From contig CP084615.1 in the NCBI GenBank assembly GCA_025917655.1, positions 1,488,001 through 1,552,000 on the forward strand: a DNA stretch of 64,000 nucleotides, read 5' to 3'. Position numbers and translations under genes: made by a program. Positions 23,984 to 34,968 of the stretch are shown here, in pieces (the stretch's first letter is position 1; each line of letters begins with the position of its first letter). The notes under the pieces are model-generated. The model saw only the letters and a program-made list of their open reading frames with translations, did no database searches and was not told the origin of the DNA. Source of the DNA: Chlorella sorokiniana (Eukaryota; Chlorophyta; Trebouxiophyceae; Chlorellales; Chlorellaceae).

Positions 23984-25479
23984 TCAACATTGGTCACCTA
24001 CGTCCGCTGCTGCTGCCGCTGCCTCGCATGGTGTGGATGCTGCTTCTGCTGGTGCTGGTGGAGAAGATATGAGTTGCTGCTCACAAGCCGACCCTGCCGG
24101 AGGTCGCGCTACCTGCGCATCTGTTCCATCTGTCAGCTGCTGGCGAAAGCGTGCCGGGATGGCCCGCTCCAGCGCCTCGCGCCACCCCTCCCCCATGCAC
24201 CGCCAGCAGCACCGCAAACACGTCGTTCACGTTGAGCACGGGTTTGGCCAGCCCCTCAAGGTGCTCCGCGACTGGCAGCCGCACGGCCTGAGCCCCGCAA
24301 TGCTGTGCCAGCCTCAGCGTGGCGCCCTTGCGCACTGTGCGGTCCACCAGGCCGCCAATCACGTACACCTGCAGCAGGAGGATTGGTGCGCATGTGCGCG
24401 TGTGCGCACTGTATTGCGGGGGCGTAAGGGCATCACAGCACAATGTTTGCCATGCCCTGCACATAGCGGCACCTGCGCCCCGGGGGCGGCCCTGCCTTGG
24501 CTGGGTCCAGACTGAGCAACGGCGCCTGCGCGTCGGGCGACAGCACCACCAGTTCAGAGCCCGGGAACAGCTGCTGCAGGGGGCGTCATGGCCGCGGGCT
24601 GCGGGCCAGCGGTCGGCGTGCATGCCCTCCAGCGCAAAGGCGCGCACGCGGCCGCTGAAGCTGGAGAACTGGAGGCAGACGGGCGCGGCGCGCGCGCTTG
24701 TTGGCTGCAGCGCACAGCTCCAGCTGCTTGCACAGGCTGCGCACCTCGCGGTCGCTGGCGGCTGGCGTAAGGCTGCTAGGGGGCTTCCCGCCTCGCTGTC
24801 CGCGGCGGGGGCGCCACCATCGCCCTGCACCGCGGGCGGGTCTGCGCTGAAAGAGCAGTCCACCACCACCCGCAGCCCTGACTGCATGGCCTGCGCCACA
24901 AGCTCCCGCTGCTGCGCGGCTGCCGCCTTTGCTGCCTCCCGCTGCTCCTCCTTCTGCCGCTTGTACTCGGCCTGCTGCTCCTCATCCATGCCCGCCAGCC
25001 GCTCCTCCTCCTCCTGCCGCAGCGCTTCACCCCGCCGCTTGCGGCGGCCATAGTTACGCTGCAGCCGTTTGTGGTTGAGGGCACGCCTCCGGGCATCCCA
25101 GAACTCAGGGGGAGCGCTTTCCTGCGCACCTGCTCAGGTGAAGAACCCACATCCCAGAACTCAGGGGGAGCGCTTTCCTGCGCACCTGCTCAGGTGAAGA
25201 ACCCAGCCGATGCCAATGAGACAGGGGAGTCTGTAGCAAGTGGAAGGCACGGGCAGAGCGGCGGGCAGGCACCACCTGTGCCAGGCGGGGGTCGCGCTGC
25301 AGCTCCATGTCAACCAGCTGCTGCAACGTCCATTCGCCCTGTAGCCCTGGCAGGGAATACATCCGCTGCTCCTGCTGCTGCTCAGAGCCGCCGCCACTGG
25401 CGTCGGCCGGTGAGCTTGGCCCGCTTTGCGGCTGTGAATTTCCTTCCATTGCCGATTTGAAACGATAAATATTTGCCAT
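23984..25479 (-). CDS. TRM10: tRNA (guanine-9) N1-methyltransferase, TRM10 family
   Basis: TRM10 enzymes use SAM to methylate N1 of purine 9 in tRNA and have a SPOUT fold. The N-terminal exon starts MANIYRFKSAMEGN (a second ATG at 25449 is also possible). A basic, charged segment follows (FWDARRRALNHKRLQRNYGR, then EEEERLAGMDEEQQAEY), typical of the family's tRNA-binding arm. The catalytic domain shows LRVVVDCSF, QFSSFSGRVR, VYVIGGLVDRTVRKGATL, AVRLPVAEHLEGL and VLNVNDVFAVLLA, and ends GWREALERAIPARFRQQL. One frame change sits in the G-rich stretch just before GWREALER, so the stop at 23984 is preferred over 24081. A perfect 56-bp tandem duplication covers an intron-exon junction at 25094-25205. 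Confidence 0.9.
25094..25205. repeat. 56-bp perfect tandem duplication across a TRM10 splice acceptor
   Basis: Two identical 56-base units lie at 25094-25149 and 25150-25205. Each unit holds, on the TRM10 strand, CACCTGAGCAG followed by GTGCGCAG and the first bases of the exon that encodes ESAPPEFWD. The duplication therefore provides two equivalent 3' splice sites. Because 56 is not a multiple of three, use of the outer site shifts the frame. Confidence 0.9.
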
Positions 25480-25654
25480 AAGTCCGAATTGGACAGCGCT
25501 CTGAAGGACTCTGCCAAATGCGCAAGTACGGCCGCATGGGCGCGCCTCCCTGAATGCCCTGGGGCTCCGAAGCAGCCGACAAGTGATCGACGTACACTCC
25601 ATGTTGCAAACAAGACTTTAAAGGCTCCAGCCATCTGCAGACGGCCAGCCCGCG

Positions 25655-28367
25655 ATGGCCGAACAGCCAGCGCCTCGTCCTGTGGGCCGCTGGTCACTCG
25701 GCAGCGAGGCAGGCGAGAGTGGGATAGTGCTTGAGGATGGTATCATCGTGCAACGCTTGGTTTCTCGGCCTTGCAGCTCTGCCGCCCGCCCGCCAAACTG
25801 TGGTGGCCTCTCTCCTGCAGGTGCGGATGCAGATGCAGGAGAGCAGTACTCAGATCCCTACAAGATATTTGAGCTCATCCACCCTCTAGGTAATTGGGCC
25901 ATCACGTATTGATGCACCGCCCTGGGCTGGGCTGGGCTGGGCTGGTGTCCGCCGGCTCGAGGCACGCACACTGAGGAGGCTGCCGCACCACCGTGCGCAG
26001 GGCGCGGCAGCTACGGCGCAGTGCACAAGGCGCGCATCCTCCTGACGGGGGACATTGTGGCTGTGAAGATCATACCCGTCAGCGAGCAGGACGAGATTGC
26101 GGCGATCCAGAAGGAGATTGCCATGCTGCGCGAGTGCGCGCACCCCAACATCGTGCAGTACTACGGCAGCTGGCGCACGCGCGACGCGCTGTGGATCTGC
26201 ATGGAGTACTGCGCGGGGGGTCGGTGTCGGACGTGATGCACACGCGTGGCGGCGGCCTGGACGAGGACATGGTGGCCCACATCTGCGGCCAGGCGCTGGC
26301 GGGGCTGGCCTACCTGCACTCGGTGGGCAAGGTGCACCGCGACATCAAGTGCGGCAACATCCTGCTCACAGAAGCGGGGGAGGTGAAGCTGGCCGACTTT
26401 GGGGTGGCCGCGCAGCTGACCAACACCATGAGCAAGCGCAACACCTTCATCGGCACGCCGCACTGGATGGCGCCGGAGGTCATCCAGGTGTCGCAGTATG
26501 ACGGCAAGGTGCGGCGCAACAACCATTGCAGGCTGGCCGGAGGGGAAACGTGCGCCGCCCGGGCAAGCTACAACGCGTGCATGTGTGGACGCCCGCGCGC
26601 CCCCTGTCCCTCCCCCACACACCCACCCACGCAGCCCCCTCCCCGCCCGCCCCAGGTGGACGTGTGGGCCCTGGGCATCAGCGCGATAGAGATGGCTGAG
26701 CAGTTCCCCCCGCTGGCGCGTCAACCCCAGCCGCGTCATCTTCCAGGTGGTGCGCGACCCGCCCCCGCCTGGCAGACAAGGAGCGCTGGTCCCTCGCCTT
26801 CCAGGACTTTGTGAGCCAGTGCCTGCAGAAGGTGGGGGTGCAGGGAGGTGGGCGGGGTGGGGGCGAGGGGTGGGGCGTGCGGGGTGTGAGGTGAGCAACG
26901 CTTTGCCGCCACCCCGCCTCCCTGCTGTCGCAACTGGCAAAAGTGGCGAAATGATGGACACCTGTAGCACGCAGGAGAGCCGCCCCCTGTGTGCAGGACC
27001 CCGCACCCGACCCACCGCCAAGTACCTGCAGCAGCACAAGTTCACATCGCGCGAGGCGGTGGCGGCTGCCGCCATGCGCGCGCTGCTGCCGCTGGTGCAG
27101 CAGGCGCGCACGCACATGGCCGAGATGGCGCTGATGGCGGGGATTGAGGCGCAGCAGGCGGCCCCCGCCAACGACGGCGCCTTCTCGTGGGTGGACCCTC
27201 GCAGCAGCCTGGCCTCCCGGCGGGCCCGCTGCCCTACGCTGGCACGGTGCAGGCCGCGCAGGCGCAGCACCAGCAGCCCCCGGCGCTGCAGCAGACCCTG
27301 GCTGCCGCAAACGGCGGCGCCTTTGCGGCGGACGCCTCACCCGACGGCGGCATGGGCAGCACCATGGTCGTGCGCCAGCCTGTGGACGGCGACGGCTGGG
27401 GCGGCACCGTGGTTGCCGCGCAGGGGCCTGCGTCCAGCCGCGGACGGAGAGTGGGTGAGGCCCCCCGCCTGCTGTGCCTGTGCCTGTCACGCGCCGGTTA
27501 TGCCCTCCTGCCTCCCGCACCTCCCATGCCCAGCTGTGGCCTGACCCACGTCTACCCATGCAGGCTTTGGCGAGTCTGGCGGCGGCACATGGGCCCAGCA
27601 GGCGGGGGGCCTCAGTCCCCTCTCAGCGCAGCGCCCAGCCCTGGCGCCGGCCCTGGCCTGGCCGCGGAAGCCATCCAGGATTATGCGGCGGCAGTGCATG
27701 CGGTGGAGGAGGGGCCGGTGGGGCTGGAGGGCGCAGGGCTGCCCACCCCAGGCGCCCGCCTGCTGCCGCCCAGAGGACCCCAGGTGCATGCGCCGCCGCC
27801 TCGCGTCGGCTTTCCGCCGCGCCTGCCGTGCCTTTGACCTGGCTGCTACGCTGTCAGCGAGCGCGCTCCAGCAAGCCATGGCCTTTTTGCTCACTGTGGG
27901 CGGCCTGCCCCCAGCTTCCCTCGCAGACCGAGGCTCAGCGCTGGGTGGAGAAGCTGCACACGCTGTACAGCAGCGGCGCGGTGGTGCCCCTGCCCTTCCT
28001 GCGCGCCATCGACGCCTCCCCCTCACCCTGCTGCGCATTGAGCAGGGGCCGCCGGGGCGCAGGCAGCGCCAGGGGCGGCGCCCACAGCGCAGCTGAGCTG
28101 GCAGGACGCTCTGCATGAAGTGGTGGCGGAGGGGGTGATGGCGAGGAGGCGGCAGCGCACCTGCCCGAGGCGGTGTTGGCGCAGGTGGCGGCCAGCCCTG
28201 TGCTGCTCAACCTGGCCGCCTGCCTGGCCCACCACAAACACCTGCTGGCGGTGCTGGCGGCGCAGCAGGCGCAGGCTCGGGAGGGGGTGCCTGCGCGGCT
28301 GCGGGAGCGGCTGAGAGCGCGGGCAGAGGACCTCAGCACCACGCTGCGCACCATGCTGTGCCTGTAG
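25655..28367 (+). CDS. STE20-family protein kinase (MST/Hippo or SIK1-like)
   Basis: This is a GCK-type serine/threonine kinase; the land-plant counterpart SIK1 links to MOB1 and controls cell growth. The start [16 protein letters not shown] precedes [20 protein letters not shown] (glycine loop across an intron). Then come [11 protein letters not shown] (catalytic Lys), [43 protein letters not shown] and the activation segment [17 protein letters not shown], which marks the STE20 class. [18 protein letters not shown] follows after an intron. The C-terminal half is Ala/Gln/Pro-rich with a helical end. One frame break sits in a G run at 26215-26220, inside [14 protein letters not shown], and two more lie near 26706 and 26760. 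The extreme C-terminus is uncertain for that reason. A short GGGCT repeat (about 25924-25945) lies in an early intron. Confidence 0.88.
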
Positions 28368-28498
28368 CCCTGCGCCGGCCCTGCATTCCCCAGCATGCCC
28401 CCACGGCACTGAGGCTTCCTGTCGTTTAAAGTAAGCGTGGTATCAAAGTGGGAGCAAGAGGGCAGTCCAGCAAGACTGACCAGGCACGGGTGAGGCAG

Positions 28499-29871
28499 TC
28501 ATGCGAGCGGCGCGACGCCCGGCTCCGCGGCGGGGCCAGCCCCCACCGCTGCCAGGAACGCTTCGTCGCTGAGGCCAGCCAGCAGGCGCAGCAGGCGCCA
28601 GCCGTTGGCCTGCGTGCCCAGCAGGTAGTCTGCGTTGTCGGGCTGGCGCGCAGCCGAGTAGGCGCCCATGGAGAGGGAGAGCGCCAGGCGGCCAGCGGCC
28701 AGCGTGCGCAGCGCGCGCCGCTCCCCCGGCAGCAGCGCCAGCTTGGCCTCGTACCCGGCCAGCAGGGCGGCCATGGCTGCCAGCGGGTCAGCTGCATTGG
28801 CATCCAGCAGCGCAATGTACACGCAGGCGGCGGCGGGCTCACACGCCAGCCACTGCAGGCAGGCGTCGCCCCAGTCGATCAGGCCAGCGATGAGCGGCTG
28901 GGCTGCTGCGCCGCCGCCGCTTCCCCCGCTATCCCCGCCCCGCTGCCGCTCTGCCGCTGCCGCCGCTGCCGAGGCGTGCACCAGCACGTTGCGCTCATTC
29001 GCGTCAGAGTGGATGATGCAGCGCCGCAGCTGGTCGCCTGCCATCCTGGTCGCCGCGGCAAACTGCTCGACCGTTGCGTCCAGCAGCTGGCTGCAGGGAT
29101 GGGCGGACGGGCCGAAAGCAGGCAGCCGTGAGCATTACGAAACTCAAGCAAGCGGTGTGGCAGACAGCAGCACCCTGCCACCCTGACAGCGGCCACCCAC
29201 ATGTCCACTCCTGCCAGGCCGAGCAGGTCGCCGCGGATGCGCGCGTACGTGTCCGGCAGGCACTCCATGTTCCAGTCAAAGCGGCGGCGCAGCGCCGGGA
29301 AGCGTGCCGCCAGGTCGCAACGAAGAAGCACACTATCCACGCAGGCCAGCAGGCAGCCCAGAGAGCGGTACAGCGTCGCCGACTGCGCCACGCCCACCAA
29401 CACGTCCCCGGCACCCAGGTCAGCAGGCGTATGGCGTGCTGGCTGCCGTCGTCTGCCGCAGTGCGCAGCGTGAACCCGTCGCTGGCATCGCTGCTGGGCC
29501 GCGCAAGCGGGAGAACTTGTGGCACAGGCAGCTGTGCCTCAGACAAAACGCCCAGCAGCGCGTTCTGGGCTTCGGCAAACTGCTCGTCAGGCCGGCTATC
29601 CGCTGTATTGTGGACTTTGAACACGTACGACTCACCGGCATCTGCAGAATGTGGAACAGAGGACCGCAAGGAAGGCGGCAGCAGTTGCGGCGGCAGCAGG
29701 CTGTAGCATTTTGACGGAGTGGTTGCGATTGCGATTTGGGGTACCTTTCGCTGCCAATCTGTAGTTCCGATCGTCATAAGCGTCGAGTTCCGTGCAGTGG
29801 AGAGGGCTCTGCAGACCCCAGTGCTCTTGCGCAAGACGAACGGCGGTCTCAGGATAAATCTTGGGACGCAT
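28499..29871 (-). CDS. APH-family phosphotransferase, hydroxylysine-kinase-like
   Basis: This is a small-molecule kinase of the aminoglycoside phosphotransferase fold. The closest relatives I recognise are hydroxylysine kinase (HYKK/AGPHD1), which uses GTP on 5-hydroxylysine; the substrate here is inferred only. It starts MRPKIYPETAVRLAQEHWGL, then DDRNYRLAA and SYVFKVHNTADSR (nucleotide-binding Lys). RFDWNMECLPDTYARI follows, and then the catalytic Brenner motif IIHSDANERNVLVHA (HxDxxxxN, with Ser where Gly is usual). The metal-binding GLIDWGDACLQWLACEPAAA is present. A Gly/Ser-rich insert sits between these last two. One exon breaks frame at a C run, 29406-29409. It is head-to-head with the papain gene, with 181 bp between the start codons. 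Confidence 0.82.
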
Positions 29872-30052
29872 GGTGGCATGTCACGTTCGAAACGAATTCA
29901 GCACAACCGGCAAAGCCGGCAAATAGTGCTGGTCCCGGGGGCTTAGCTGGCCGGGCTTGAGAACCACCCCCGACACCTTTCCGTCACAGTGCAGCTCAGT
30001 TGAGAGCTGCCGCAATCTCTAACAACGTCCCACCAACTCGCGGCAAGGCACG

Positions 30053-32036
30053 ATGAGGGTCTTCCTTCTGGCTCTCGCTCTGCTTGTGGGCCTGGCGCAC
30101 GCCGCTGTGACGGTGCAGGACTCTGAGAACCTGCATGTCGACTCCCCGGCCATCCAGCTGACCGCCGAGTTTGCTTTGGTGAGCTTGGCCATCCGCCACG
30201 ACTCGAGTTGTCGAAGTTCGGGGTACTCGTCTTGACGCTTACTCACCACTGCGCACGAGGGCGCACCAGATATCTGGTGTCACGTAGCCTTTTGGTGGGG
30301 TGCCAGCAGGCTTCACCGGTGCAGCAAACGCCACCCTCCACGCTCGCAGGAGAACCCTGTGGAGGCTTTCACACTGTGGCAGAAGGCCCACAGCCGCTCT
30401 TACAAGACAGTCACTGAGGCAAAGCGTCGCCAGGGCGTTTTCCTGAACAATGCGCGGCATGTGGCGGCCACAAATGCGCGCACAGACACCACCCTGCGTC
30501 TCGCCCTCAACCAGTTTGCCGACCTGACTTTCGAGGAGTTCGCATCAACCCACCTGGGCTACAAGCCCGCCCTGCGCAAGAGGTGAATGCTGACTACGTT
30601 GCATGCAGTATCCTTATATTCAGAGGGCCTAGATTTGTGACACGCACACAACCCTTGTGTGCAGCGAGGAGGGCTCCTCCTCTTTCCAGTATGCTGAGGC
30701 AGCAGACCTGCCAGCCTCTGTGGATTGGCGCAAGGAGGGAGCTGTGACCCCGTCAAGAACCAGGGCATGTGCGGCTCGGTGAGCCATGTGCTGCCTTTGG
30801 AGGCGGGGAGCTTGTAGTTTTTGCCGTCATGCTACTAGGGTGGTCGAGCCGCTCGGCCTCTTGCCTCCTGGCAATGGTTTGCCCTGCTCTGCTGCCCGCA
30901 GTGCTGGGCGTTCTCTGCCACGGGCGCCGTGGAAGGCATCAATGCCATCCGCACCGGCCAGCTGGTCGGCCTGAGCGAGCAGCAGCTGGTGGACTGCGAC
31001 ACCGAAAAGGACATGGGGTGCGGCGGCGGCCTCATGGACTACGCTTTCGACTACATCGTAAAGAACGGCGGCATCGACTCGGAGGACGACTACTCTTACT
31101 GGTGGGGTGGATTGGACGAGCCGGCTTGAACGGCGGACCTCATGTGTCCTTGTGTCTTGAACAGCAGCCAGCTGTAGTGCGTGATTGCTGGCATCCCTCT
31201 TTTGGGCGCCGCTGCAGGGGCTATGGACTGGTCTGCCAGCGCCGCAAGGAGTCTGACCGGTGAGCAAGGCCAGCTCCAGCCGTGGGCGGCTGCCTTTGAT
31301 TCCCACGCTCCACCTCCTCAACCCTGCCTGCTGAGAGGGCTTGCTGGCTTCCTCACCCCCTGCCCCCTCAGGCACGTGGTGACCATTGACGGGTATGAGG
31401 ACGTGCCCAAGGACGACGGCGCCGCGCTGAAGAAGGCCATCGCGCACCAGCCCGTGGCCGTCGCCATCTGCGCCTCCATGAGCCTGCAGCTGTACAGCTC
31501 GGGCGTGGTGGGAGACGACGCCTGCTGCCAGGAGCTCAACCACGGAGTGCTGGCGGTGGGGTACGACGATGGCAAGGCAGACGGCCTGGAGCCACACTAC
31601 ATCATCAAGGTGCGGGCTGAGGGGGCTGGCTGCACCCGCACTCCCTGCGACCTGCTGCACCCGGGTCCAGGGCCATGATTACGAGCTTGCCTGCCAGTCT
31701 CTGCACCTTGGGTTTGCTCCCAGCATGTGCCTCTGCCGCTCACAGGACCCTCCCCTGCCTCTCAACCCGCCTGTGCTGCAGAACAGCTGGGGCGGCGGCT
31801 GGGGCGAGGAGGGCTTCTTCCGCCTGGCGTCCAAGTCGAGCGAGGCTTCGGGCGCGTGCGGCGTGCTCAAGGCCGCCTCCTACCCCACCAAGAAGGGCAG
31901 CACCAACCCGGAGGTCCCCTCCTTCTGCGGCTGGTGGGGCCTCACCGAGTGCCCAGCCAACTCCGCCTGCACCTGCAACTTCGACCTGTTTGGCCTCTTG
32001 TGCCTGGCCTGGGGCTGCCAGCCCAGCACCGCCTGA
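30053..32036 (+). CDS. Papain-type cysteine protease with partial granulin tail
   Basis: This is a secreted or vacuolar C1A protease. A signal peptide, [17 protein letters not shown], is followed by an I29 inhibitory propeptide ([17 protein letters not shown], then [17 protein letters not shown]). The mature enzyme starts near [20 protein letters not shown], which holds the oxyanion Gln. The catalytic Cys of [16 protein letters not shown] comes right after an intron. [15 protein letters not shown] carries the catalytic His and [13 protein letters not shown] the Asn. The C-terminus, [18 protein letters not shown] plus LLCLAWGC, looks like half of the granulin domain seen in plant RD21 proteases. 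One frame break sits at a C run, 30748-30751. TGTAA signals follow at 32125 and 32316. Confidence 0.92.
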
Positions 32037-32348
32037 GTGCCACAACCGCGCCGCGACCTGCACTGCACGTGCGTACATCGCGCCTACCGCTTGCGCGCTG
32101 CAATGCTTGGTAGCCCTCGCGCTCTGTAACCCTTTCCCACACAGGTGCACGCTTTGTGCTTTCGGCCCTCTTCATGTCATGTCATGTCCCCACCCACCCA
32201 CCTGCCACTATATCCCTTCAATCGACAAGGCATGCTCCTGTACCAATCTGGCTGCCTTCACTCCCTCAGACGCGCACATGCACGTGCCTGTATGCACACA
32301 CTCACACGCCCTCGTTGTAACACACAGCTAGACGGGCATTGCACGCTG
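32037..32348. other. Intergenic, tail-to-tail, papain / ZUP1
   Basis: The 312 bases between the two stop codons hold two TGTAA signals and a short TCATG repeat near 32174-32188. No gene is evident. Confidence 0.5.
32125..32129 (+). terminator. TGTAA polyadenylation signal of the papain gene
   Basis: TGTAA lies 88 bases after the protease stop codon. A second copy at 32316-32320 could serve a longer transcript that would nearly reach the neighbouring convergent gene. Confidence 0.5.
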
Positions 32349-34498
32349 TCAGCTGTACCGCTCCACCGCCGCAATCTGCTTCAGAGCGTCCAGCTCAGCT
32401 CCCGATGCCAGCCCTGACTGCACGAATAGCAGTTGATACTGGGGGTGCCGCAGTGTGTGGGCGGCCCGTCGCAGCAGACGCTGCCAGCCGGCACCGCTGT
32501 GCAGCGCGTCTGCCAGGCGAGCGCTGGGGGTGCCTGGGTCAAGTACAAGCAGGCCGTACTGCGGGCGTCGCTCCCGCCCAATCAGGCGCCGCTCCACCCC
32601 AATGATGGTGCGGCTGTGGCCCTCGTGCTGCGCATGTCGTGGTGAAAGGGGGCACATCAAGGGGGCGCATGGCGATGGCGGCACACAGAAGCACACTCTG
32701 GTTCAGGGACCCCAACAAGATGCAGACTTGATTCAGAAGCATCTGATCGCGGGGAGCAGCCTGAGTGGGACCAACCCACACCAGCAAGGCTCGCCTGGAA
32801 GTAGAGCGGCGGCTTGCCCGACAGCCGAACATGCGAGCGACGAGCGCGCTTAGGGCTGGGTGGCCCCCTGCGCTATTGCTGGCCTGCCCTCCTGCTGAGC
32901 CGCAGTCGCAAAGCTGCCCCTTTCGCTCGCACACATCACAGTCGCCCACAAAGTAGCGCCACACCCAGCGCAAGAGCTGCTCCCGCACTCCGCCGCCATC
33001 ATCGCTGCCTGCTGGCTGCTGCCGCTGAGAGGGCATGCGCACCGCGGCGGGCATCATGCGGCGGTAGGGCCCCCAGGCTGCAGCCCCCGGCTGCGAGTGG
33101 CACGCCCGCACAAGTCGTAATCGGGCCGCCCCTCCGACCTGAAACGGTCTCCCACAACCGGGCACTGCCCGCACCCGTCGCACTGCACGCCCGGGTGCAC
33201 CGGTTGCGCGGCCGCAGGCTGCTGGGCATGATCTGCTGGTTGGGCACTTGTTGCCTGAGCGCGGCCCACACCAAAGTCCACCACCTGTGCCCTCACCCCA
33301 AAGCTGCGCAGCAGGGCTGCGCACTCGGTGGTTCCAACCCACTTCTGCGGTGCAAGGGGGGTGCATGGGCGGGCGCGGCAGTGGGCAACGGTGCGCCACG
33401 TGACCATGCAAGAGTACCCCACTCCCCCGGCACGCCTCACCTTTGTGCCCTGCACACGCCCAGCCAGCTGCTCGGCGCCCTGAGGGTCAAACCCAGCTCG
33501 CCATGCCGCTTCTGCAGCAGGGGGCGCATCAGGCTGGGCACGCCCCCTGATGCGTGGCAACAGCGGGGCAGGAGGTGCACAGCAGCGCGGCGCAGCGCAC
33601 CTATCCAGGCCTGCAGCGCGGGGATGTCTGGCACAAAGCCCGCCCCGCCAAACAGCGCCCGCCTCGCATCCTGCGGCAGGGGCGCCCAGTTTGCAGAGTG
33701 TCACACGCAGCAGACGTCATGCTCAGCGATGGTGCCCTGGTCTCATTCCCTCACCGCGCATGTCGCCAGCAGGTGTGAGGCCAGCATCTGCATGTTGTTC
33801 CAGCCGCAGCCCCAGCCCGACGTGTAGAGCGAGGCGCCGTAGTGCTCCACCTCGCCGCACAGCGCCGCCACGTACTCGTGGCTGGGCGGGGCATGCTGCT
33901 GCTCCAAAGAGGCCGCCACCAGCTGCACCAGGCTGGCGTCGCCGCGCATGGGCGTGGCCTCCGCTCGCTGCTGCGTGGCACGGATGCGCGGCGGCAGGGG
34001 GTCCAGCACACGCTCCGCAGCCGCACGCCTGTCGGGGTTCCGCTCGCAGTCAGCAGCCCAGTGCCCCTCGCGCCCGCACAGCCGACAGCACCCCGCACGC
34101 TGTGGTGCGGTGAAGCCGTACCGCGCCCTCAGCTGCTCGAAGTACAGCTCCTCCAGCTGAGCGTGGTGGGCGGCGTCCTCGGCGTCGCTGCTGCCGCCCC
34201 CATCGTCCCACTCCCCGGCTGCTGCCTGCGCTGCACCCTGCGCGTCCAGCTCCTCAGCCAGCGTGCGCGCTGCTGCAGCGCTGTCGGCGGCAGCCAGCTC
34301 CTCTTGCTCCAGCTGGTGGGCGAGCTGGTGGCTGGCAAACTCCTCGGCAGCCACCGCCGCCCCGCAAGCGTCGCAGTGGTGGAGCCCGGCCGCTGCTGGC
34401 TGGCTATCAAGCGTGTTTTGAGAGAAGTGCGAGTCTGCATGCGTCTCCAGCTCCGCTAGGGACGCAAATCGCCGGCCACACAGCGGGCAGTCGCCCAT
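32349..34498 (-). CDS. C78 family peptidase, ZUP1/UFSP-like, with several zinc fingers
   Basis: Family C78 contains UFM1-specific proteases and ZUP1, a deubiquitinase for Lys63 chains in genome maintenance. The start MGDCPLCGRRF opens a C2H2 finger (CPLCGRRFASLAELETHADSH), and an upstream in-frame ATG exists at 34531. A second CxxC finger (HHCDACGAAV), an acidic helix and a CCHC knuckle (CCRLCGREGHWAADC) follow. The catalytic domain has YTSGWGCGWNNMQMLASHLL with the nucleophile Cys, and ALQAWIGALRRAAV and KWVGTTECAALLRSFGV further on. HEGHSRTIIGVERR carries the His, and LLVLDPGTPS the Asp. Between them lies an insert with GVQCDGCGQCPVVGDRFRS, which resembles a ZZ zinc finger. The last residues, YQLLFVQSGLASGAELDALK, match the family's end. 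Small frame shifts make exon ends approximate. Confidence 0.85.
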
Positions 34499-34968
34499 GG
34501 CACCTTTCCTATGCCATACACGTTTACACAATCATTTTGGGGATACCGACCAATTAAACGTCATGGTAAGAAGCCTACACGCTGTGCCAGAGAGGAGCTA
34601 GCAGGACCCAGCGCCACGCGAGCAAGCAGTCCTTTTCTGACGATAAAGGCCCTCCCGTACCCCACAACGCCGTTTGCGACGGCATTGTAAACTCACGAGC
34701 GTTAATAAGCATCTTGCGAGCCACCGGCAACTCAACCAGCGCTCTGCAGCTGGGCGCAGCTCGAGTCTGTTGACTGCACTAGGCAGCGCTTTTCAGCCTG
34801 CAGGTGCGTAGACAGGCACTCAAGCAGAGGCTGCCTCACAAGAGAGCCCAACTGCTGCGGCGCCCCTTCGCCGTTGTGGAACAGTGGTCGCCACCCACCC
34901 CCCAACATGAGCAGTGTGTGTGTGCTCCCACCACATGCCCCGTGGTGCAGGCCCGTTTCTGATCCGCC
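34499..34968. promoter_or_regulatory. Shared upstream region, ZUP1 / WRAP73
   Basis: These 470 bases separate two divergent start codons. The ZUP1 side is noticeably less GC-rich (about 34510-34720). No specific element was recognised. Confidence 0.4.
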
